Part shown: positions 35,351 to 45,946 of the stretch, in pieces
Layout of the letters: every line of letters begins with the position of its first letter
Numbering within the stretch: the first letter of the stretch is position 1
Assembly: GCF_009753675.1 (NCBI RefSeq)
Contig: NZ_WQLV01000006.1
Coordinates: 213,158 to 277,157, forward strand
DNA length: 64,000 bases
Source: Parasedimentitalea huanghaiensis
GTDB taxonomy: Bacteria; Pseudomonadota; Alphaproteobacteria; Rhodobacterales; Rhodobacteraceae
Direction: 5' to 3'
Translations under genes and position numbers: made by a program
The notes under the pieces: model-generated
Told to the model about the DNA's origin: nothing
Seen by the model: only the letters and a program-made list of their open reading frames with translations
Databases searched by the model: none

Positions 35351-35379
35351 TTGCAGGGCTCATTTCTGCTCCCTATATA
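35351..35379 (+). promoter_or_regulatory. dnaK promoter, heat-shock-like
   Basis: TTGCAG at 35351-35356 and TATATA at 35374-35379 are 17 nt apart. The -10 context CCTATATACG fits the alphaproteobacterial sigma-32 pattern as I recall it (CYTATNTNNG), so this may be a heat-shock promoter or one shared by sigma-32 and the housekeeping factor. It lies about 110 nt before the dnaK start. Confidence 0.65.
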
Positions 35380-35489
35380 CGCCGAGACGCACAATGGTGT
35401 AGGCCATTGCGCACATGAATCGGGGTTTGGATGCCGAAACGGGTTCTGACCTCGGGTAATCGCCTTATGAAGTAAAGGGATCAAATAGT

Positions 35490-37397
35490 ATGAGCAAAGT
35501 TATCGGCATTGACCTGGGTACCACCAACTCTTGTGTGGCTATCATGGACGGATCGCAGCCTCGCGTTATCGAAAACGCAGAAGGCGCCCGCACAACACCT
35601 TCGATCGTTGCATTCACTGACGACGAGCGTCTGGTTGGCCAGCCCGCAAAACGCCAGGCCGTCACCAACCCTGAAAACACTGTTTTTGGTGTCAAACGCT
35701 TGATCGGCCGCCGCAACAACGACGCAGCCGTCGCAAAAGACAAAAAGATGGTTCCCTTTAACATTGTTGACGGTGGCAATGGCGATGCGTGGGTAGAGGC
35801 GCAGGGTGAGAAGTACTCCCCTTCGCAAATCTCAGCCTTCACACTGGGCAAAATGAAAGAAACCGCTGAGAGCTATCTTGGCGAAGAAGTCACACAGGCG
35901 GTCATCACCGTTCCTGCGTATTTTAATGACGCTCAGCGTCAGGCCACCAAAGACGCCGGCAAAATTGCTGGTCTCGAAGTACTGCGCATCATCAACGAGC
36001 CAACTGCGGCTGCGTTGGCTTATGGCATGGACAAAGAAGAGACCCAGACCATCGCGGTTTATGACCTTGGTGGCGGTACCTTCGATGTAACCATCCTGGA
36101 AATCGACGACGGACTGTTCGAAGTCAAATCGACAAACGGTGACACCTTCCTGGGTGGCGAAGACTTTGACATGCGCATCGTCAACTACCTGGCTGACCAG
36201 TTCAAAAAAGAACACGGCGTTGACCTGTCCAAGGACAAGATGGCTCTGCAGCGTCTGAAAGAAGCCGCTGAAAAAGCTAAGATCGAACTGTCCTCGGCCA
36301 GCCAAACCGAAATCAACCAACCGTTCATCTCGATGGGCAAAGACGGTGCTCCGCTGCACTTGGTTCTGAAACTGACCCGCGCCAAGCTGGAAAGCCTGGT
36401 TGCAGATCTGATCAAAGCTTCGCTGAAGCCTTGTGCTGCAGCACTGAAAGACGCAGGCCTGTCTTCCAACGACATCGACGAAGTTGTTCTGGTTGGTGGT
36501 ATGACCCGCATGCCGCGCGTCATCGAAGAAGTCAGCAAGTTCTTTGGCAAAGAACCACACAAGGGTGTGAACCCTGACGAAGTTGTTGCCATGGGCGCCG
36601 CCATTCAGGCCGGTGTTCTGCAAGGCGACGTTAAAGACGTTGTACTGCTGGATGTGACACCACTGTCGCTGGGCATCGAAACTATGGGTGGCATCTTTAC
36701 CCGCCTGATCGACCGCAACACCACGATCCCGACTAAAAAGTCGCAGGTATTCTCGACCGCCGAAGACAATCAGAACGCCGTGACGATCCGGGTGTTCCAG
36801 GGCGAACGTGAAATGGCTGCCGACAACAAGATCCTTGGTCAGTTCAACCTTGAAAGCATCCCGCCAGCGCCACGTGGCCTGCCACAGATTGAAGTGACCT
36901 TTGACATCGACGCCAACGGCATCGTGTCAGTGGGCGCCAAAGACAAAGGCACCGGCAAGGAACAGCAGATCACTATTCAGGCTTCAGGTGGCTTGTCTGA
37001 CTCTGACATCGACCAGATGGTCAAAGACGCTGAAGAGAACGCCGAGGCCGATAAAGAGCGCCGTGAGCTGATCGAAGCGAAGAACCAGGCCGAGAGCCTC
37101 ATCCACTCAACTGAAAAGTCGATGGAAGAGCACGCTGACAAGGTGGATCCAACAACCATCGAAGCCATAGAACTGGCCATCGTTGCGTTGAAAGACGAGA
37201 TTGACACGGACAACGCTGAGAAAATTAAGTCCGGCATCCAGAACGTAACCGAAGCGGCTATGAAGCTGGGTGAGGCGATCTACAAAGCTTCCGCAGCAGA
37301 AGAGGGTGACGAGCCCACAGCTGCCGATGCGGGTCCCGTTGACGACGATATCGTTGACGCCGACTTTGAAGACCTGGACGACGACAAACGCGCCTAA
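35490..37397 (+). CDS. dnaK: Molecular chaperone DnaK (Hsp70)
   Basis: ATP-dependent chaperone working with DnaJ and GrpE. The 635-residue protein has the ATPase domain signatures [28 protein letters not shown] and [13 protein letters not shown], the substrate-binding domain, a helical lid, and an acidic C-terminal tail ending in DDDKRA. Length is normal. AAGGGA precedes the ATG. dnaJ follows after a 77-nt gap containing a strong hairpin. Confidence 0.99.
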   Translation: MSKVIGIDLGTTNSCVAIMDGSQPRVIENAEGARTTPSIVAFTDDERLVGQPAKRQAVTNPENTVFGVKRLIGRRNNDAAVAKDKKMVPFNIVDGGNGDAWVEAQGEKYSPSQISAFTLGKMKETAESYLGEEVTQAVITVPAYFNDAQRQATKDAGKIAGLEVLRIINEPTAAALAYGMDKEETQTIAVYDLGGGTFDVTILEIDDGLFEVKSTNGDTFLGGEDFDMRIVNYLADQFKKEHGVDLSKDKMALQRLKEAAEKAKIELSSASQTEINQPFISMGKDGAPLHLVLKLTRAKLESLVADLIKASLKPCAAALKDAGLSSNDIDEVVLVGGMTRMPRVIEEVSKFFGKEPHKGVNPDEVVAMGAAIQAGVLQGDVKDVVLLDVTPLSLGIETMGGIFTRLIDRNTTIPTKKSQVFSTAEDNQNAVTIRVFQGEREMAADNKILGQFNLESIPPAPRGLPQIEVTFDIDANGIVSVGAKDKGTGKEQQITIQASGGLSDSDIDQMVKDAEENAEADKERRELIEAKNQAESLIHSTEKSMEEHADKVDPTTIEAIELAIVALKDEIDTDNAEKIKSGIQNVTEAAMKLGEAIYKASAAEEGDEPTAADAGPVDDDIVDADFEDLDDDKRA

Positions 37398-37413
37398 GCA
37401 ACTAACCTAGGCC

Positions 37414-37450
37414 AAAGCGGGCCGGTCCGAAACCAGGGCCGGCCCACTTT
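37414..37450 (+). terminator. Hairpin between dnaK and dnaJ (attenuator or processing site)
   Basis: AAAG-C-GGGCCGG at 37414-37425 pairs with CCGGCCC-A-CTTT at 37439-37450 (11 bp with one mismatch, 13-nt loop). There is no U-tract, so partial termination or protection of the dnaK mRNA 3' end is more likely than full stop, which would make DnaK more abundant than DnaJ. Confidence 0.5.
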
Positions 37451-37474
37451 CGTTGAGGCAGAAGGGATAAACCG

Positions 37475-38647
37475 ATGTCCAAGCGTGACTACTATGATAT
37501 TCTAGGCGTGGCCAAAGGGGCCTCTGCCGACGAAATCAAAAAAGGCTATCGCAAGAAAGCCAAGGAACTGCACCCCGACCGGAACCAAGACAACCCGGAC
37601 GCTGAATCGCAGTTCAAAGAGGCCAACGAGGCCTATGACGTTCTGAAAGACGGCGACAAGAAAGCCGCCTATGACCGTTTTGGTCATGCCGCTTTTGAAA
37701 ACGGCATGGGTGGAAACGGCGGCGCGCGCCCAGGCCAAGGCTTTGGCGGCGGCGGCGGCGACTTCTCATCTGCCTTCTCTGATGTGTTTGACGACCTGTT
37801 TGGCGACTTCATGGGTGGCCAACGCGGTGGTGCTGGCGGCGGTGGACGCCGCGCTGCGCGTGGTGCAGACCTTCGCTATAATCTGCGCGTTACACTCGAA
37901 GAATCTTTTGCCGGGCTGCAAAAAACCATCAACGTACCCACCGCAGTTAGCTGTACTGGCTGCGAGGGAACTGGGGCAGAAGGTGGTGTTGAGCCGACAA
38001 CTTGTCCGACATGCTCAGGCATGGGCAAGGTGCGCGCACAACAGGGATTCTTTACTGTTGAACGTGGCTGCCCGACCTGTTCGGGCCTTGGACAAGTTAT
38101 CAAGAACCCTTGCAAGAGCTGCGGTGGTCATGGTCGAGTCGAAAAAGACCGGGCTCTATCCGTTAACATCCCAGCTGGCGTCGAAACCGGCACCCGCATT
38201 CGTCTATCCGGCGAAGGTGAGGCCGGAATGCGGGGCGGCCCTCCCGGTGATCTCTACATTTTCATCGAAATGTCGCCGCACAAGCTTTTCGAACGTGATG
38301 GCCTAAACCTTTACTGTCGGGTTCCAGTCAGCATGGCCAAGGCCGCATTGGGTGGCGCCATCGAAGTGCCTACCATCGATGGCGGGCGTGGACGCGTACA
38401 AATTCCCGAAGGCAGCCAGTCCGGCCGTCAGATGCGCCTACGTAGCAAGGGCATGCCTGCCCTGCGTGGTGGTGCTTCGGGCGACATGTTCATTGAACTC
38501 GCAGTAGAAACTCCGGTCAGCTTAACCAGCCGCCAAAAGGAATTGCTACGCGAGTTTGAGGATCTTTCCGAAGAGACCACCAACCCGGAATCTGGTAGCT
38601 TTTTCTCCTCAGTGAAGAGTTTCTGGGATTCGATGAAAAGCCAATAA
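37475..38647 (+). CDS. dnaJ: Co-chaperone DnaJ (Hsp40)
   Basis: Stimulates DnaK ATPase and delivers substrates. The 390-residue type I J-protein has the J domain with His33-Pro34-Asp35, a Gly/Phe-rich linker (about 75-125), four CxxCxGxG zinc repeats ([32 protein letters not shown]) and C-terminal beta domains. AGAAGGGA-type RBS precedes the ATG. It ends with a strong terminator. Confidence 0.99.
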   Translation: MSKRDYYDILGVAKGASADEIKKGYRKKAKELHPDRNQDNPDAESQFKEANEAYDVLKDGDKKAAYDRFGHAAFENGMGGNGGARPGQGFGGGGGDFSSAFSDVFDDLFGDFMGGQRGGAGGGGRRAARGADLRYNLRVTLEESFAGLQKTINVPTAVSCTGCEGTGAEGGVEPTTCPTCSGMGKVRAQQGFFTVERGCPTCSGLGQVIKNPCKSCGGHGRVEKDRALSVNIPAGVETGTRIRLSGEGEAGMRGGPPGDLYIFIEMSPHKLFERDGLNLYCRVPVSMAKAALGGAIEVPTIDGGRGRVQIPEGSQSGRQMRLRSKGMPALRGGASGDMFIELAVETPVSLTSRQKELLREFEDLSEETTNPESGSFFSSVKSFWDSMKSQ

Positions 38648-38667
38648 GATCTGCAATATTGATCATT

Positions 38668-38702
38668 AAAAGGCGCCAGCTCTCCAGTTGGCGCCTTTTT
38701 TT
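38668..38702 (+). terminator. Intrinsic terminator of dnaK-dnaJ
   Basis: AAAAGGCGCCA at 38668-38678 pairs exactly with TGGCGCCTTTT at 38689-38699, followed by three more T. A textbook rho-independent terminator 20 nt after the dnaJ stop. Confidence 0.95.
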
Positions 38703-38816
38703 CTGGCCGGAAGAAAAGCTTGTTGTCTCCAATAAACCCAATCGGCAATTTCTTGGTCAGCTATCAAACCATCGACGTTAACGCTTTATCAACTATAGAG
38801 GCAGAAAATTGTCCCT

Positions 38817-39581
38817 ATGACACGGCGAGGCGCCTTTCACGACACCTCTCTGCCGCTGTTTCAGGGCGGGGAAGAAGCGACATTAGAGCCGCTCCCAAAA
38901 GGTCGGCTACCTTCATACATCCAAGACCACCGCGCCCGTCTTCGTGAACGGTTCACGCAAGGTGGTGCAACTGCGATGCCCGACTACGAGTTACTGGAAC
39001 TTGTCCTGTTCCGCTCGATTCCGCGCCGCGATGTCAAACCTGTAGCCCGTGCTTTGCTGGACAAATTTCAAGACTTTAACCGTGTCATAACCGCACCTCC
39101 TGAGCGCTTGAAAGAAGTTGTGGGCATTGGTGCAGCGGTCATCACCGACCTCAAAATTCTTGAGGCCGCGGCACAGCGTATGGCCCGTTCCAAGGTGATG
39201 CAAAGACAGGTTATCTCCGGCTGGGATGCCGTTCTGGACTATTGTCATACAACCATGGCGCATCGCGAAACTGAACAATTCCGAGTCTTGTTCCTTGATC
39301 GCAAAAATGTCTTGATCGCCGATGAAGAGCAGGCCCGAGGCACGGTTGACCATGTCCCGGTTTATCCGCGCGAAGTCGCAAAGCGCGCATTAGAGCTAAA
39401 CGCTAGCGCACTGATTCTCGTCCATAATCATCCCTCTGGGGACCCAACCCCATCGGAGAGTGACATAGACATGACTGACAGAATAAACACCGCACTACTG
39501 GCGCTGGGGTTAGTTCTCCACGATCACCTGATTATCGGCAAATCCCGAGAACTGAGTTTTCGCACCGAAGGCTATCTATAG
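38817..39581 (+). CDS. radC: RadC-family JAB/MPN protein
   Basis: A 254-residue protein with an N-terminal helix-hairpin-helix region (EVVGIGAAVITDLKILE) and a C-terminal JAMM metalloprotease-like domain with the motif VHNHPSGDPTPSESDID (His, His and Asp zinc ligands). The name comes from early links to DNA repair; the biochemical role is unsettled. It stands alone after the dnaJ terminator. Confidence 0.93.
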   Translation: MTRRGAFHDTSLPLFQGGEEATLEPLPKGRLPSYIQDHRARLRERFTQGGATAMPDYELLELVLFRSIPRRDVKPVARALLDKFQDFNRVITAPPERLKEVVGIGAAVITDLKILEAAAQRMARSKVMQRQVISGWDAVLDYCHTTMAHRETEQFRVLFLDRKNVLIADEEQARGTVDHVPVYPREVAKRALELNASALILVHNHPSGDPTPSESDIDMTDRINTALLALGLVLHDHLIIGKSRELSFRTEGYL

Positions 39582-39606
39582 AAACCCATGCCCCCCGCGG
39601 CACCAG

Positions 39607-41163
39607 TCAGCGCAACCAGACCTCAACCCGGCGGTTCACTTGACGACCCCATCCACTGTCATCGCAAGCCATTGGAAGAGCTTCGCCAAAGGCATCTACG
39701 TCAACTTGCAAACGCTCCATATTGGCGGTCTCTGCGGCTTTGACCACCGCATCTCTCACCGCTTCGGCACGCTTCATCGCAATTTTCCGATTACCCTCAG
39801 CTGGCCCCTCCCCGTCGGAGAAGCCAACAAAGACCAACCTCTTGGCATCATAATCCCCGACTTCAATCGCACGGGACAGCTGGGCGATGTTAGCACGGGA
39901 TTGCGCATCCGGCCGTGTCGATCCGGTTTCGAACCGAAAGGACGTAGTCAGACGTTGCATTCCTCTAAGTAAAGCGACCAAGCGTTGGAGCTCTACGAGA
40001 TCAACTTCTTCACCAGCGGCCTGAATGGCATTTGCCAGTCGTTGTCCCTGTGCTTTCACCGGAATTTCTTCCGGGGCCTGGTCAACAAACCCCGCACGAC
40101 GAATCACAATTTGGGCGGCCGGGCCACGCGCATAGCTCAGAAAATCGCGAGCAATCTTGGGAAGTCGCCGCGCTGGCAAATACAAGAACATTGGCGCACT
40201 CAGCGGGTAATCCTCAGTCTTGATAGCGCGCCGTCCTGCTGCCACCGCAAAGCCACAAGCGCCGCTTAAGGTCAGCGTGCGCGCTGTACCCGTCTCAGCA
40301 TAGCTGGCAATACCGATGGCAAATGGATCCGTCGTCACAGCCCGCGCCAAACCGCTGCTCCGGTCGTGGCGACGCAGATCCTGAGACAGCGACACGTTTG
40401 CGGGTTTCAACAGTCGATCTTCGACAGCCTGAGCCAATCCCGATCCGGCTACCGGAAGATGAAGTGAAATCGGGGCATCCGGGCCGCCGAGTTCCTGCCA
40501 GTTCGTGATTTTTCCAGCAAACACCTGTGCAAGCTGTGGTACGGGTATGTTTGTTACAGGATTAACCGGTGCCACTATGGGCACCAAAGCATCCAATGCC
40601 AGAACGCGGCTGCGGCTGGCGCCAGTCATATCACCCATACCAGCGTCTTGCGCCAACTTGCGCTCTTCCGAACGGATCTCACGTGATGCCATCACCATGT
40701 CCGCTTCGTTGGCTAGAAGATCAGCAAAACCTTCATCTGTGTTGCTAACCAAAAAGGTGAACCGCGCGACCGGGATTTGGTCCCCCTGCAAAAGAAGATA
40801 GTCAAAATTTCCGTCCGGCAGGCCGTCACGGCGGGTCTGATAGCCGTTTCTCAACGCAAATCCTTCGATCAGCGCAGGTAACAGCACCTCGGCCATCGTT
40901 GAAGATCCTGACAAGGTCAGCTCGGCAATAAAGCTCGATAGACTTGGACAACCCGGCCCATCGCAGGTCACCCCTGATCCATCCACAGTCAATTCACCAA
41001 ACTGGGTGTCTACTCGATAGAACTGACCGTCAAACCCCAACAGATCACCAGTGATCGCAACGGCTCCGTCTGGTGAGGAGAGCGTTACGTCCTGCGCAGT
41101 TGCAACAAGCGTTGAGCTAAAAAGAAAGAGTGCGGCACTAAACGCCGCACGATACCAAGCCAT
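39607..41163 (-). CDS. Periplasmic PstS-like/OmpA fusion protein
   Basis: A 518-residue exported protein. Signal peptide at 1-23 (FLFSSTLVATAQ). A phosphate-binding-protein-like (PBP type 2) domain spans about 80-350, with LSGSSTMAEVLLPALIEGFA and PVTNIPVPQLAQVFAGKITNW typical of PstS. A C-terminal OmpA/MotB peptidoglycan-binding domain spans about 400-518, ending in NRRVEVWL. The fusion would tether a ligand-binding domain to the cell wall. It has no Pst transporter genes nearby and follows the secreted unknown gene by 23 nt, so both likely act together in the envelope. Confidence 0.88.
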   Translation of the reverse strand: MAWYRAAFSAALFLFSSTLVATAQDVTLSSPDGAVAITGDLLGFDGQFYRVDTQFGELTVDGSGVTCDGPGCPSLSSFIAELTLSGSSTMAEVLLPALIEGFALRNGYQTRRDGLPDGNFDYLLLQGDQIPVARFTFLVSNTDEGFADLLANEADMVMASREIRSEERKLAQDAGMGDMTGASRSRVLALDALVPIVAPVNPVTNIPVPQLAQVFAGKITNWQELGGPDAPISLHLPVAGSGLAQAVEDRLLKPANVSLSQDLRRHDRSSGLARAVTTDPFAIGIASYAETGTARTLTLSGACGFAVAAGRRAIKTEDYPLSAPMFLYLPARRLPKIARDFLSYARGPAAQIVIRRAGFVDQAPEEIPVKAQGQRLANAIQAAGEEVDLVELQRLVALLRGMQRLTTSFRFETGSTRPDAQSRANIAQLSRAIEVGDYDAKRLVFVGFSDGEGPAEGNRKIAMKRAEAVRDAVVKAAETANMERLQVDVDAFGEALPMACDDSGWGRQVNRRVEVWLR

Positions 41164-41186
41164 AGGAAACCCTGATTAACCGCAAA

Positions 41187-42104
41187 TCATTTTGAGGCGA
41201 TTTTCAAGTCTTCTACAAGATTATTCAACACCAGAAAATCACCAATTGCGTTACAATTTGGCATCGACAACTCCAGATCCCGAGTTCTCAACTTTCGGTC
41301 TTCACGCAACTCAAGCGTCTGCGCAGAAATTTCACGGCCACAGTTGATAGCCGAAACTTCGGCCTCGATGCTCAGGGCAACTATTCCGCTGTTTTCAGCT
41401 GTATTTCGGGCGAAACTGTAGACCTCGGCCATACGGGGCGCCAATTGGTTAGCATCACCCAGCCGCTGTACCTGACTGGTCTGACTATTCGCATTTGCTC
41501 CCGACCAGATATGACCAGCCTGACCATATTGCGCACCAAATTCACGTGCGTGGATTTCGAAACCGCTGTTACCTGTCCATTGCAACGCCACCCGGTCTAT
41601 CTGATCTAAACCACTCACCTGGGTAGAAGCGACAGCACCAGGTCCCGAGGCCAGCTCGACAATGTAGACTGCCGTTTCAGCCAGAGCAGGTACCTGCATG
41701 TCCAGGTCGCCATCATCATTCGTGGTTGCTGTAAACATAAGCCCCGAATGATGCACGGTAACCCGCGCGTTCCCGTGGCATGGGGCTGAAAACGTTAGAT
41801 GAACATTGGCTTGTTCAACAGCCGTAGCCGAAGCTGTAGCCGTAGCCTCGCAGGAAGCGTCAACAGGCCTTACTTCGACCCGTTTTGATTCAAATGCTAC
41901 GGCATCACGTTCCGCAACCTCAGGGGCCTCAGCTGGTGCAATAGAGGTCAGGGTGATTTCCTGCAGGACCAAGTCAGCATCAACCGTAGCGGTAGCGGTT
42001 TCCTGAGGGGCTCTGGCTGCCGAGCCTTCCTGCATGACGAATCCAATTGCAAGCGCCGAAACCAACGTTGCTCCGCTCATAACCATCATACGCTTGTTTA
42101 ACAT
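41187..42104 (-). CDS. Exported protein of unknown function beside secA
   Basis: A 305-residue protein with an N-terminal hydrophobic segment (VMSGATLVSALAIGFVM) that acts as signal or anchor, an Ala/Glu/Thr-rich linker to about residue 90, then a beta-rich domain with NARVTVHHSGLMFTATTNDDGDLDMQVPAL, which looks like a carboxypeptidase-regulatory or Ig-like strand set. Cysteines (in DASCEA, APCHG, INCGR, PNCNAI) are suited to disulfides. I do not recognise a named family; its place between secA and the PstS-OmpA gene is the main clue. ATG at 42104 has GGAG eight nt upstream; a GTG lies just before it. Confidence 0.75.
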   Translation of the reverse strand: MLNKRMMVMSGATLVSALAIGFVMQEGSAARAPQETATATVDADLVLQEITLTSIAPAEAPEVAERDAVAFESKRVEVRPVDASCEATATASATAVEQANVHLTFSAPCHGNARVTVHHSGLMFTATTNDDGDLDMQVPALAETAVYIVELASGPGAVASTQVSGLDQIDRVALQWTGNSGFEIHAREFGAQYGQAGHIWSGANANSQTSQVQRLGDANQLAPRMAEVYSFARNTAENSGIVALSIEAEVSAINCGREISAQTLELREDRKLRTRDLELSMPNCNAIGDFLVLNNLVEDLKIASK

Positions 42105-42144
42105 CACATTCTCTCCACCAGGTAAGTGAATATAGAATGACGCA

Positions 42145-42173
42145 GAAAGGCGACCAGTTTGTGGCCGCCTTTC
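42145..42173 (-). terminator. Hairpin after secA
   Basis: GAAAGGCG at 42145-42152 pairs with CGCCTTTC at 42166-42173, extended inside by CCA/TGG. It lies 49 nt after the secA stop on the minus strand. The following T content is weak, so some read-through into the downstream gene is likely. Confidence 0.5.
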
Positions 42174-42221
42174 GGTTTGATTCAGGCAAATTTAACTAAT
42201 TTACCCCTATCGGACTATGAA

Positions 42222-44915
42222 CTAGGCCAGTTTGCCGTGGCAGTGTTTGAACTTTTGGCCGGATCCACAAGGACATTTATCGTTACGCGACGGGCTACCC
42301 CAAGTTGTCGGATCATCTTCAACAAAACCTGGCGCAGCCTCTCCCGCTGGGGCTTGCACAGGCGCACTTGCTGCACTTTGCATTGCCGCTTGGCGAGCAG
42401 CCATTTCAAGTAGCATTTTCTGCTGCTCTTCTTCGTTCATCGGACGAATATGGCTCAACTGCTGGCTGACAGTTTCACGTAGCCCATCCAACATGCTTTC
42501 GAACAGCTGGAAACTCTCGTTTTTATACTCGTTCAGCGGGTCTCTCTGAGCGTACCCACGGAACCCAACAACTGAGCGCAAATGCTCCAATGTCAAAAGA
42601 TGTTCACGCCATTTCGTATCAATGGTCTGCAACAAGATCTGTTTTTCAATGTTGCGCATATTTTCCGGGCCAAAAGCAGAGGCCTTTTTGGCCATCAACT
42701 CGTCGCTTTCCTTGATCAGGCGCTCGCGGATTTCTTCATCATCCACGCCTTCTTCGGCAGCCCAATCAACAACGGGAACGTCAATACCCAACTTTTCCAA
42801 AGCCTGGTCGTGCAGAGCTTCAGTATCCCACTGATCAGCGTAGGTTTTGGGTGGCATGTGAACATCCAGCAGGTCATCAATGACCTCGTGTCGCATATCG
42901 CCAACGATATCAGACAGATCCGCGGCGGCCATAATCTCACGGCGTTGGCCAAAGATTACTTTACGTTGATCATTCATCACATCGTCGAACTTCAAAACGT
43001 TCTTACGCATGTCAAAGTTACGACCCTCGACTTTAGCCTGAGCGCGCTCCAGCGACTTGTTCACCCAAGGGTGAATGATGGCTTCGCCTTCTTTCATACC
43101 CAGCGTTGTCAACAACTTGTCTAGCCGCTCTGAGCCAAAAATACGCATCAGATCATCTTCAAGGCTTAGGTAAAAGCGGGTTGTGCCTGGGTCGCCCTGA
43201 CGTCCCGAACGGCCACGTAGCTGGTTGTCAATCCGGCGGCTTTCATGGCGTTCTGATGCCATTACCATCAGTCCACCGGCTTCGAGAACCTTTTTCTTTT
43301 CTTCTTCGTGCCGTGCTTCTTCTTCAGCTCGTAGAGCTACTGGATCCGCATCCGGGTTTTGCTCTAGGACCTCCAGCACTTTCATTTCGACGTTACCGCC
43401 AAGTTGAATATCCGTACCGCGACCAGCCATATTGGTAGCAATAGTTACCGCATTCAGACGTCCCGCATCCGCAACAATCTGTGCCTCCTGCTCGTGTTGG
43501 CGCGCATTCAGAACGTTGTGTTTAACGCCTTCCTTCTCGAGCAGTTGACTTAACAGTTCAGATTTTTCAATCGACGTTGTACCAAGCAGAACGGGTTGCC
43601 CTTTGGCATGAGCCACTTTGGCCTCATCAATCATGGCAGTATATTTTTCAGCTGCCGTTCGATAAACACGGTCGTCTTCGTCTATGCGTGCGATCGGTTT
43701 GTTGGTGGGAACTTCCACCACTCCCAACCCATAAATCTCGGAAAATTCTTCAGCTTCAGTCAGCGCCGTACCCGTCATACCCGATAGTTTGTCGTACAAA
43801 CGGAAGTAGTTTTGAAAGGTAACTGAGGCCAAAGTGGTGTTTTCTGGCTGGATCGTCACATTTTCTTTCGCTTCGATTGCCTGATGCAGACCTTCGGACA
43901 TCCGACGACCGGCCATCATCCGACCTGTGAATTCGTCAATCAGCACCACTTCGCCATCGCGAACGATGTAATCCTTGTCTCGCTGGAAAAGCTTATGCGC
44001 TCGCAACGCCTGGTTGACGTGGTGTACAACCGATGTGCTTTCCGGATCATACAACGAGGCACCCTCTGTCAGTAGACCGCGTTCTTGCAGTTGCTGTTCC
44101 AGATATTCGTTGCCCTCGTCGGTGAAAGTTACGCCCTTGGTTTTCTCATCCAACTCATAGTGATCATCGCTCAGCAGTGGAATCACTTGATCAATGCTCG
44201 AATAGAGATCTGAACGGTCCTCGGCCGGACCAGAAATAATCAGCGGGGTCCGTGCTTCATCAATCAGAATACTGTCAACTTCATCGACGATCGCAAAGTT
44301 ATGGTACTTCTGGAACAGTTGATCCAGATCGGACTTCATATTATCGCGAAGATAGTCAAAGCCCAGTTCGTTATTGGTGGCATAGGTAATATCGCAGTCG
44401 TAGGCAGACTTTTTCTCGGCCTCAGGCATATTGGACCAGATGACGCCAGTGGTCATACCCAATTGGGCAAACACTTTGCCCATCCACTCTGAATCTCGCT
44501 TGGCAAGGTATTCATTCACCGTGACCACATGAACGCCTTTGCCGGTTAGGGCATTCAAATAGGCCGGGAATGTTGCAACAAGAGTTTTACCCTCGCCAGT
44601 TTTCATCTCGGAAATGCTACCCTGATGCAAGAACGTGCCACCCATTAGCTGGGTATCAAAGGCGCGCAGACCTAGGGCGCGTCGCGCTGCTTCACGCACA
44701 TTCGCAAATGCTTCAGGCAAAAGCTCGTCGAGCGAAGTGCCTTCAAGCGCTCGCTTGCGCAGCTCGTTTGTCTTATCTTTCAGGCCCTCGTCGCTGAGTT
44801 TTTGAAACTCGGGTTCCAGCGCATTGATCTTTGCGATCAGCGGCTTTGTCGCCTTGATCTTGCGGTCGTTCGGTGTCCCGAAAACCTTTTTGGCGATTGT
44901 TCCGATACCCAGCAT
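42222..44915 (-). CDS. secA: Preprotein translocase ATPase SecA
   Basis: Motor that drives Sec-dependent export through SecYEG. The 897-residue protein has Walker A TGEGKT at 106-111 ([13 protein letters not shown]), [16 protein letters not shown] as the DEAD-box motif region, the preprotein cross-linking domain, [10 protein letters not shown], and the C-terminal zinc motif [14 protein letters not shown] that binds SecB. A 7-bp hairpin in the 5' leader (44951-44973) might affect expression. Divergent from ppiC. Confidence 0.99.
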   Translation of the reverse strand: MLGIGTIAKKVFGTPNDRKIKATKPLIAKINALEPEFQKLSDEGLKDKTNELRKRALEGTSLDELLPEAFANVREAARRALGLRAFDTQLMGGTFLHQGSISEMKTGEGKTLVATFPAYLNALTGKGVHVVTVNEYLAKRDSEWMGKVFAQLGMTTGVIWSNMPEAEKKSAYDCDITYATNNELGFDYLRDNMKSDLDQLFQKYHNFAIVDEVDSILIDEARTPLIISGPAEDRSDLYSSIDQVIPLLSDDHYELDEKTKGVTFTDEGNEYLEQQLQERGLLTEGASLYDPESTSVVHHVNQALRAHKLFQRDKDYIVRDGEVVLIDEFTGRMMAGRRMSEGLHQAIEAKENVTIQPENTTLASVTFQNYFRLYDKLSGMTGTALTEAEEFSEIYGLGVVEVPTNKPIARIDEDDRVYRTAAEKYTAMIDEAKVAHAKGQPVLLGTTSIEKSELLSQLLEKEGVKHNVLNARQHEQEAQIVADAGRLNAVTIATNMAGRGTDIQLGGNVEMKVLEVLEQNPDADPVALRAEEEARHEEEKKKVLEAGGLMVMASERHESRRIDNQLRGRSGRQGDPGTTRFYLSLEDDLMRIFGSERLDKLLTTLGMKEGEAIIHPWVNKSLERAQAKVEGRNFDMRKNVLKFDDVMNDQRKVIFGQRREIMAAADLSDIVGDMRHEVIDDLLDVHMPPKTYADQWDTEALHDQALEKLGIDVPVVDWAAEEGVDDEEIRERLIKESDELMAKKASAFGPENMRNIEKQILLQTIDTKWREHLLTLEHLRSVVGFRGYAQRDPLNEYKNESFQLFESMLDGLRETVSQQLSHIRPMNEEEQQKMLLEMAARQAAMQSAASAPVQAPAGEAAPGFVEDDPTTWGSPSRNDKCPCGSGQKFKHCHGKLA

Positions 44916-45092
44916 GTGTTCTCCAACGTCCTGTCTCTGGCCCTAAAATTAGGCAGGCTTGCCCGTCCTGCCTGCAACCCATAAACAAAGGGAGAAAGAC
45001 GGTCCTGCCGAAGGCCACAAATCGATGTAAGCGGCGGGGTATACAGTGTCAACGCTATGCCCGTTTTACGGCATAAAAATAGGAAGAATTGA

Positions 45093-45944
45093 ATGCGCAA
45101 AGGTATCACTTTTTTGTCCGGTGTGGCTATGTCCGCTCTATTGATGTTGCCGGTACCTGCTACAGCTGCCCCGCATGCCAATACAGTTGTTGCCGTTGTT
45201 AACGGTGAAGAAATTACTATTGGTCATATGATTTTGTCGCGCGCAACATTGCCCGCGCAGTATCAGCAGCTGCCCGCAGATGTTTTATACAATGCGATTT
45301 TGGACCAATTGATCCAACAGACAGCCCTAAAGCAAGCATTGCACGGCGAAGTTCCTCATTACATCGAACTCTCGCTTGAAAACGAGTCGCGGTCACTGCT
45401 TGCGGCTGAAGTAATTGAAACAGTAATGCGTAAAGCTACCACCGAGGAAGATTTGCTTGCCGCTTATGAAGCCGAATACTCGGATGGTGATGGTGGCGAT
45501 GAGTTCAATGCTTCGCACATTTTGGTCGAAACCGAAGAAGAAGCTCAAATCGTGAAGTTGGAACTCGATGCCGGCGCCAACTTCGCAACACTAGCGCAAG
45601 AAAAATCTACCGGCCCATCTGGCCCCAGTGGAGGTGAGCTTGGCTGGTTTGGCAAAGGCCGCATGGTACCCGAATTCGAAGAAGCCGTGCTTAAGTTAAA
45701 GTCGGGAGAGGTCTCCGATCCCATCCAAACACAGTTTGGCTGGCATGTGATTATTTTGAATGAGCGCCGAAAAACATCCGCTCCGGAGTTTGAGGCTGTT
45801 CGCGAAGAGTTGGCCACCAAGCTGCAAAACGAAGCGGTTGAAGCGCGTGTAAACGAACTAACCACCTCAGCTGAAATTGAGCGTCCAGAAGTCGAAGATC
45901 TAGACCCCGCAATTCTTCAAAACCTCGATCTCGTAAGGAACTAA
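45093..45944 (+). CDS. Periplasmic peptidyl-prolyl isomerase (parvulin type)
   Basis: A 283-residue exported foldase. Signal peptide at 1-25 (LLMLPVPATAA), an N-terminal SurA-like helical part, and a parvulin domain at about 135-235 (ASHILVETEEEA, GGELGWFGKGRMVPEFEEAV, TQFGWHVIIL). It probably helps fold proteins exported by SecA, encoded divergently next door. argJ starts 2 nt after the stop. Confidence 0.93.
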   Translation: MRKGITFLSGVAMSALLMLPVPATAAPHANTVVAVVNGEEITIGHMILSRATLPAQYQQLPADVLYNAILDQLIQQTALKQALHGEVPHYIELSLENESRSLLAAEVIETVMRKATTEEDLLAAYEAEYSDGDGGDEFNASHILVETEEEAQIVKLELDAGANFATLAQEKSTGPSGPSGGELGWFGKGRMVPEFEEAVLKLKSGEVSDPIQTQFGWHVIILNERRKTSAPEFEAVREELATKLQNEAVEARVNELTTSAEIERPEVEDLDPAILQNLDLVRN

Positions 45945-45946
45945 CT

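Noticed and set aside
35832..36623. 263-codon open frame on the minus strand opposite dnaK
   Set aside because: Lies wholly antisense to dnaK, has Phe/Gln-rich composition typical of the reverse frame of a conserved gene, and no RBS.
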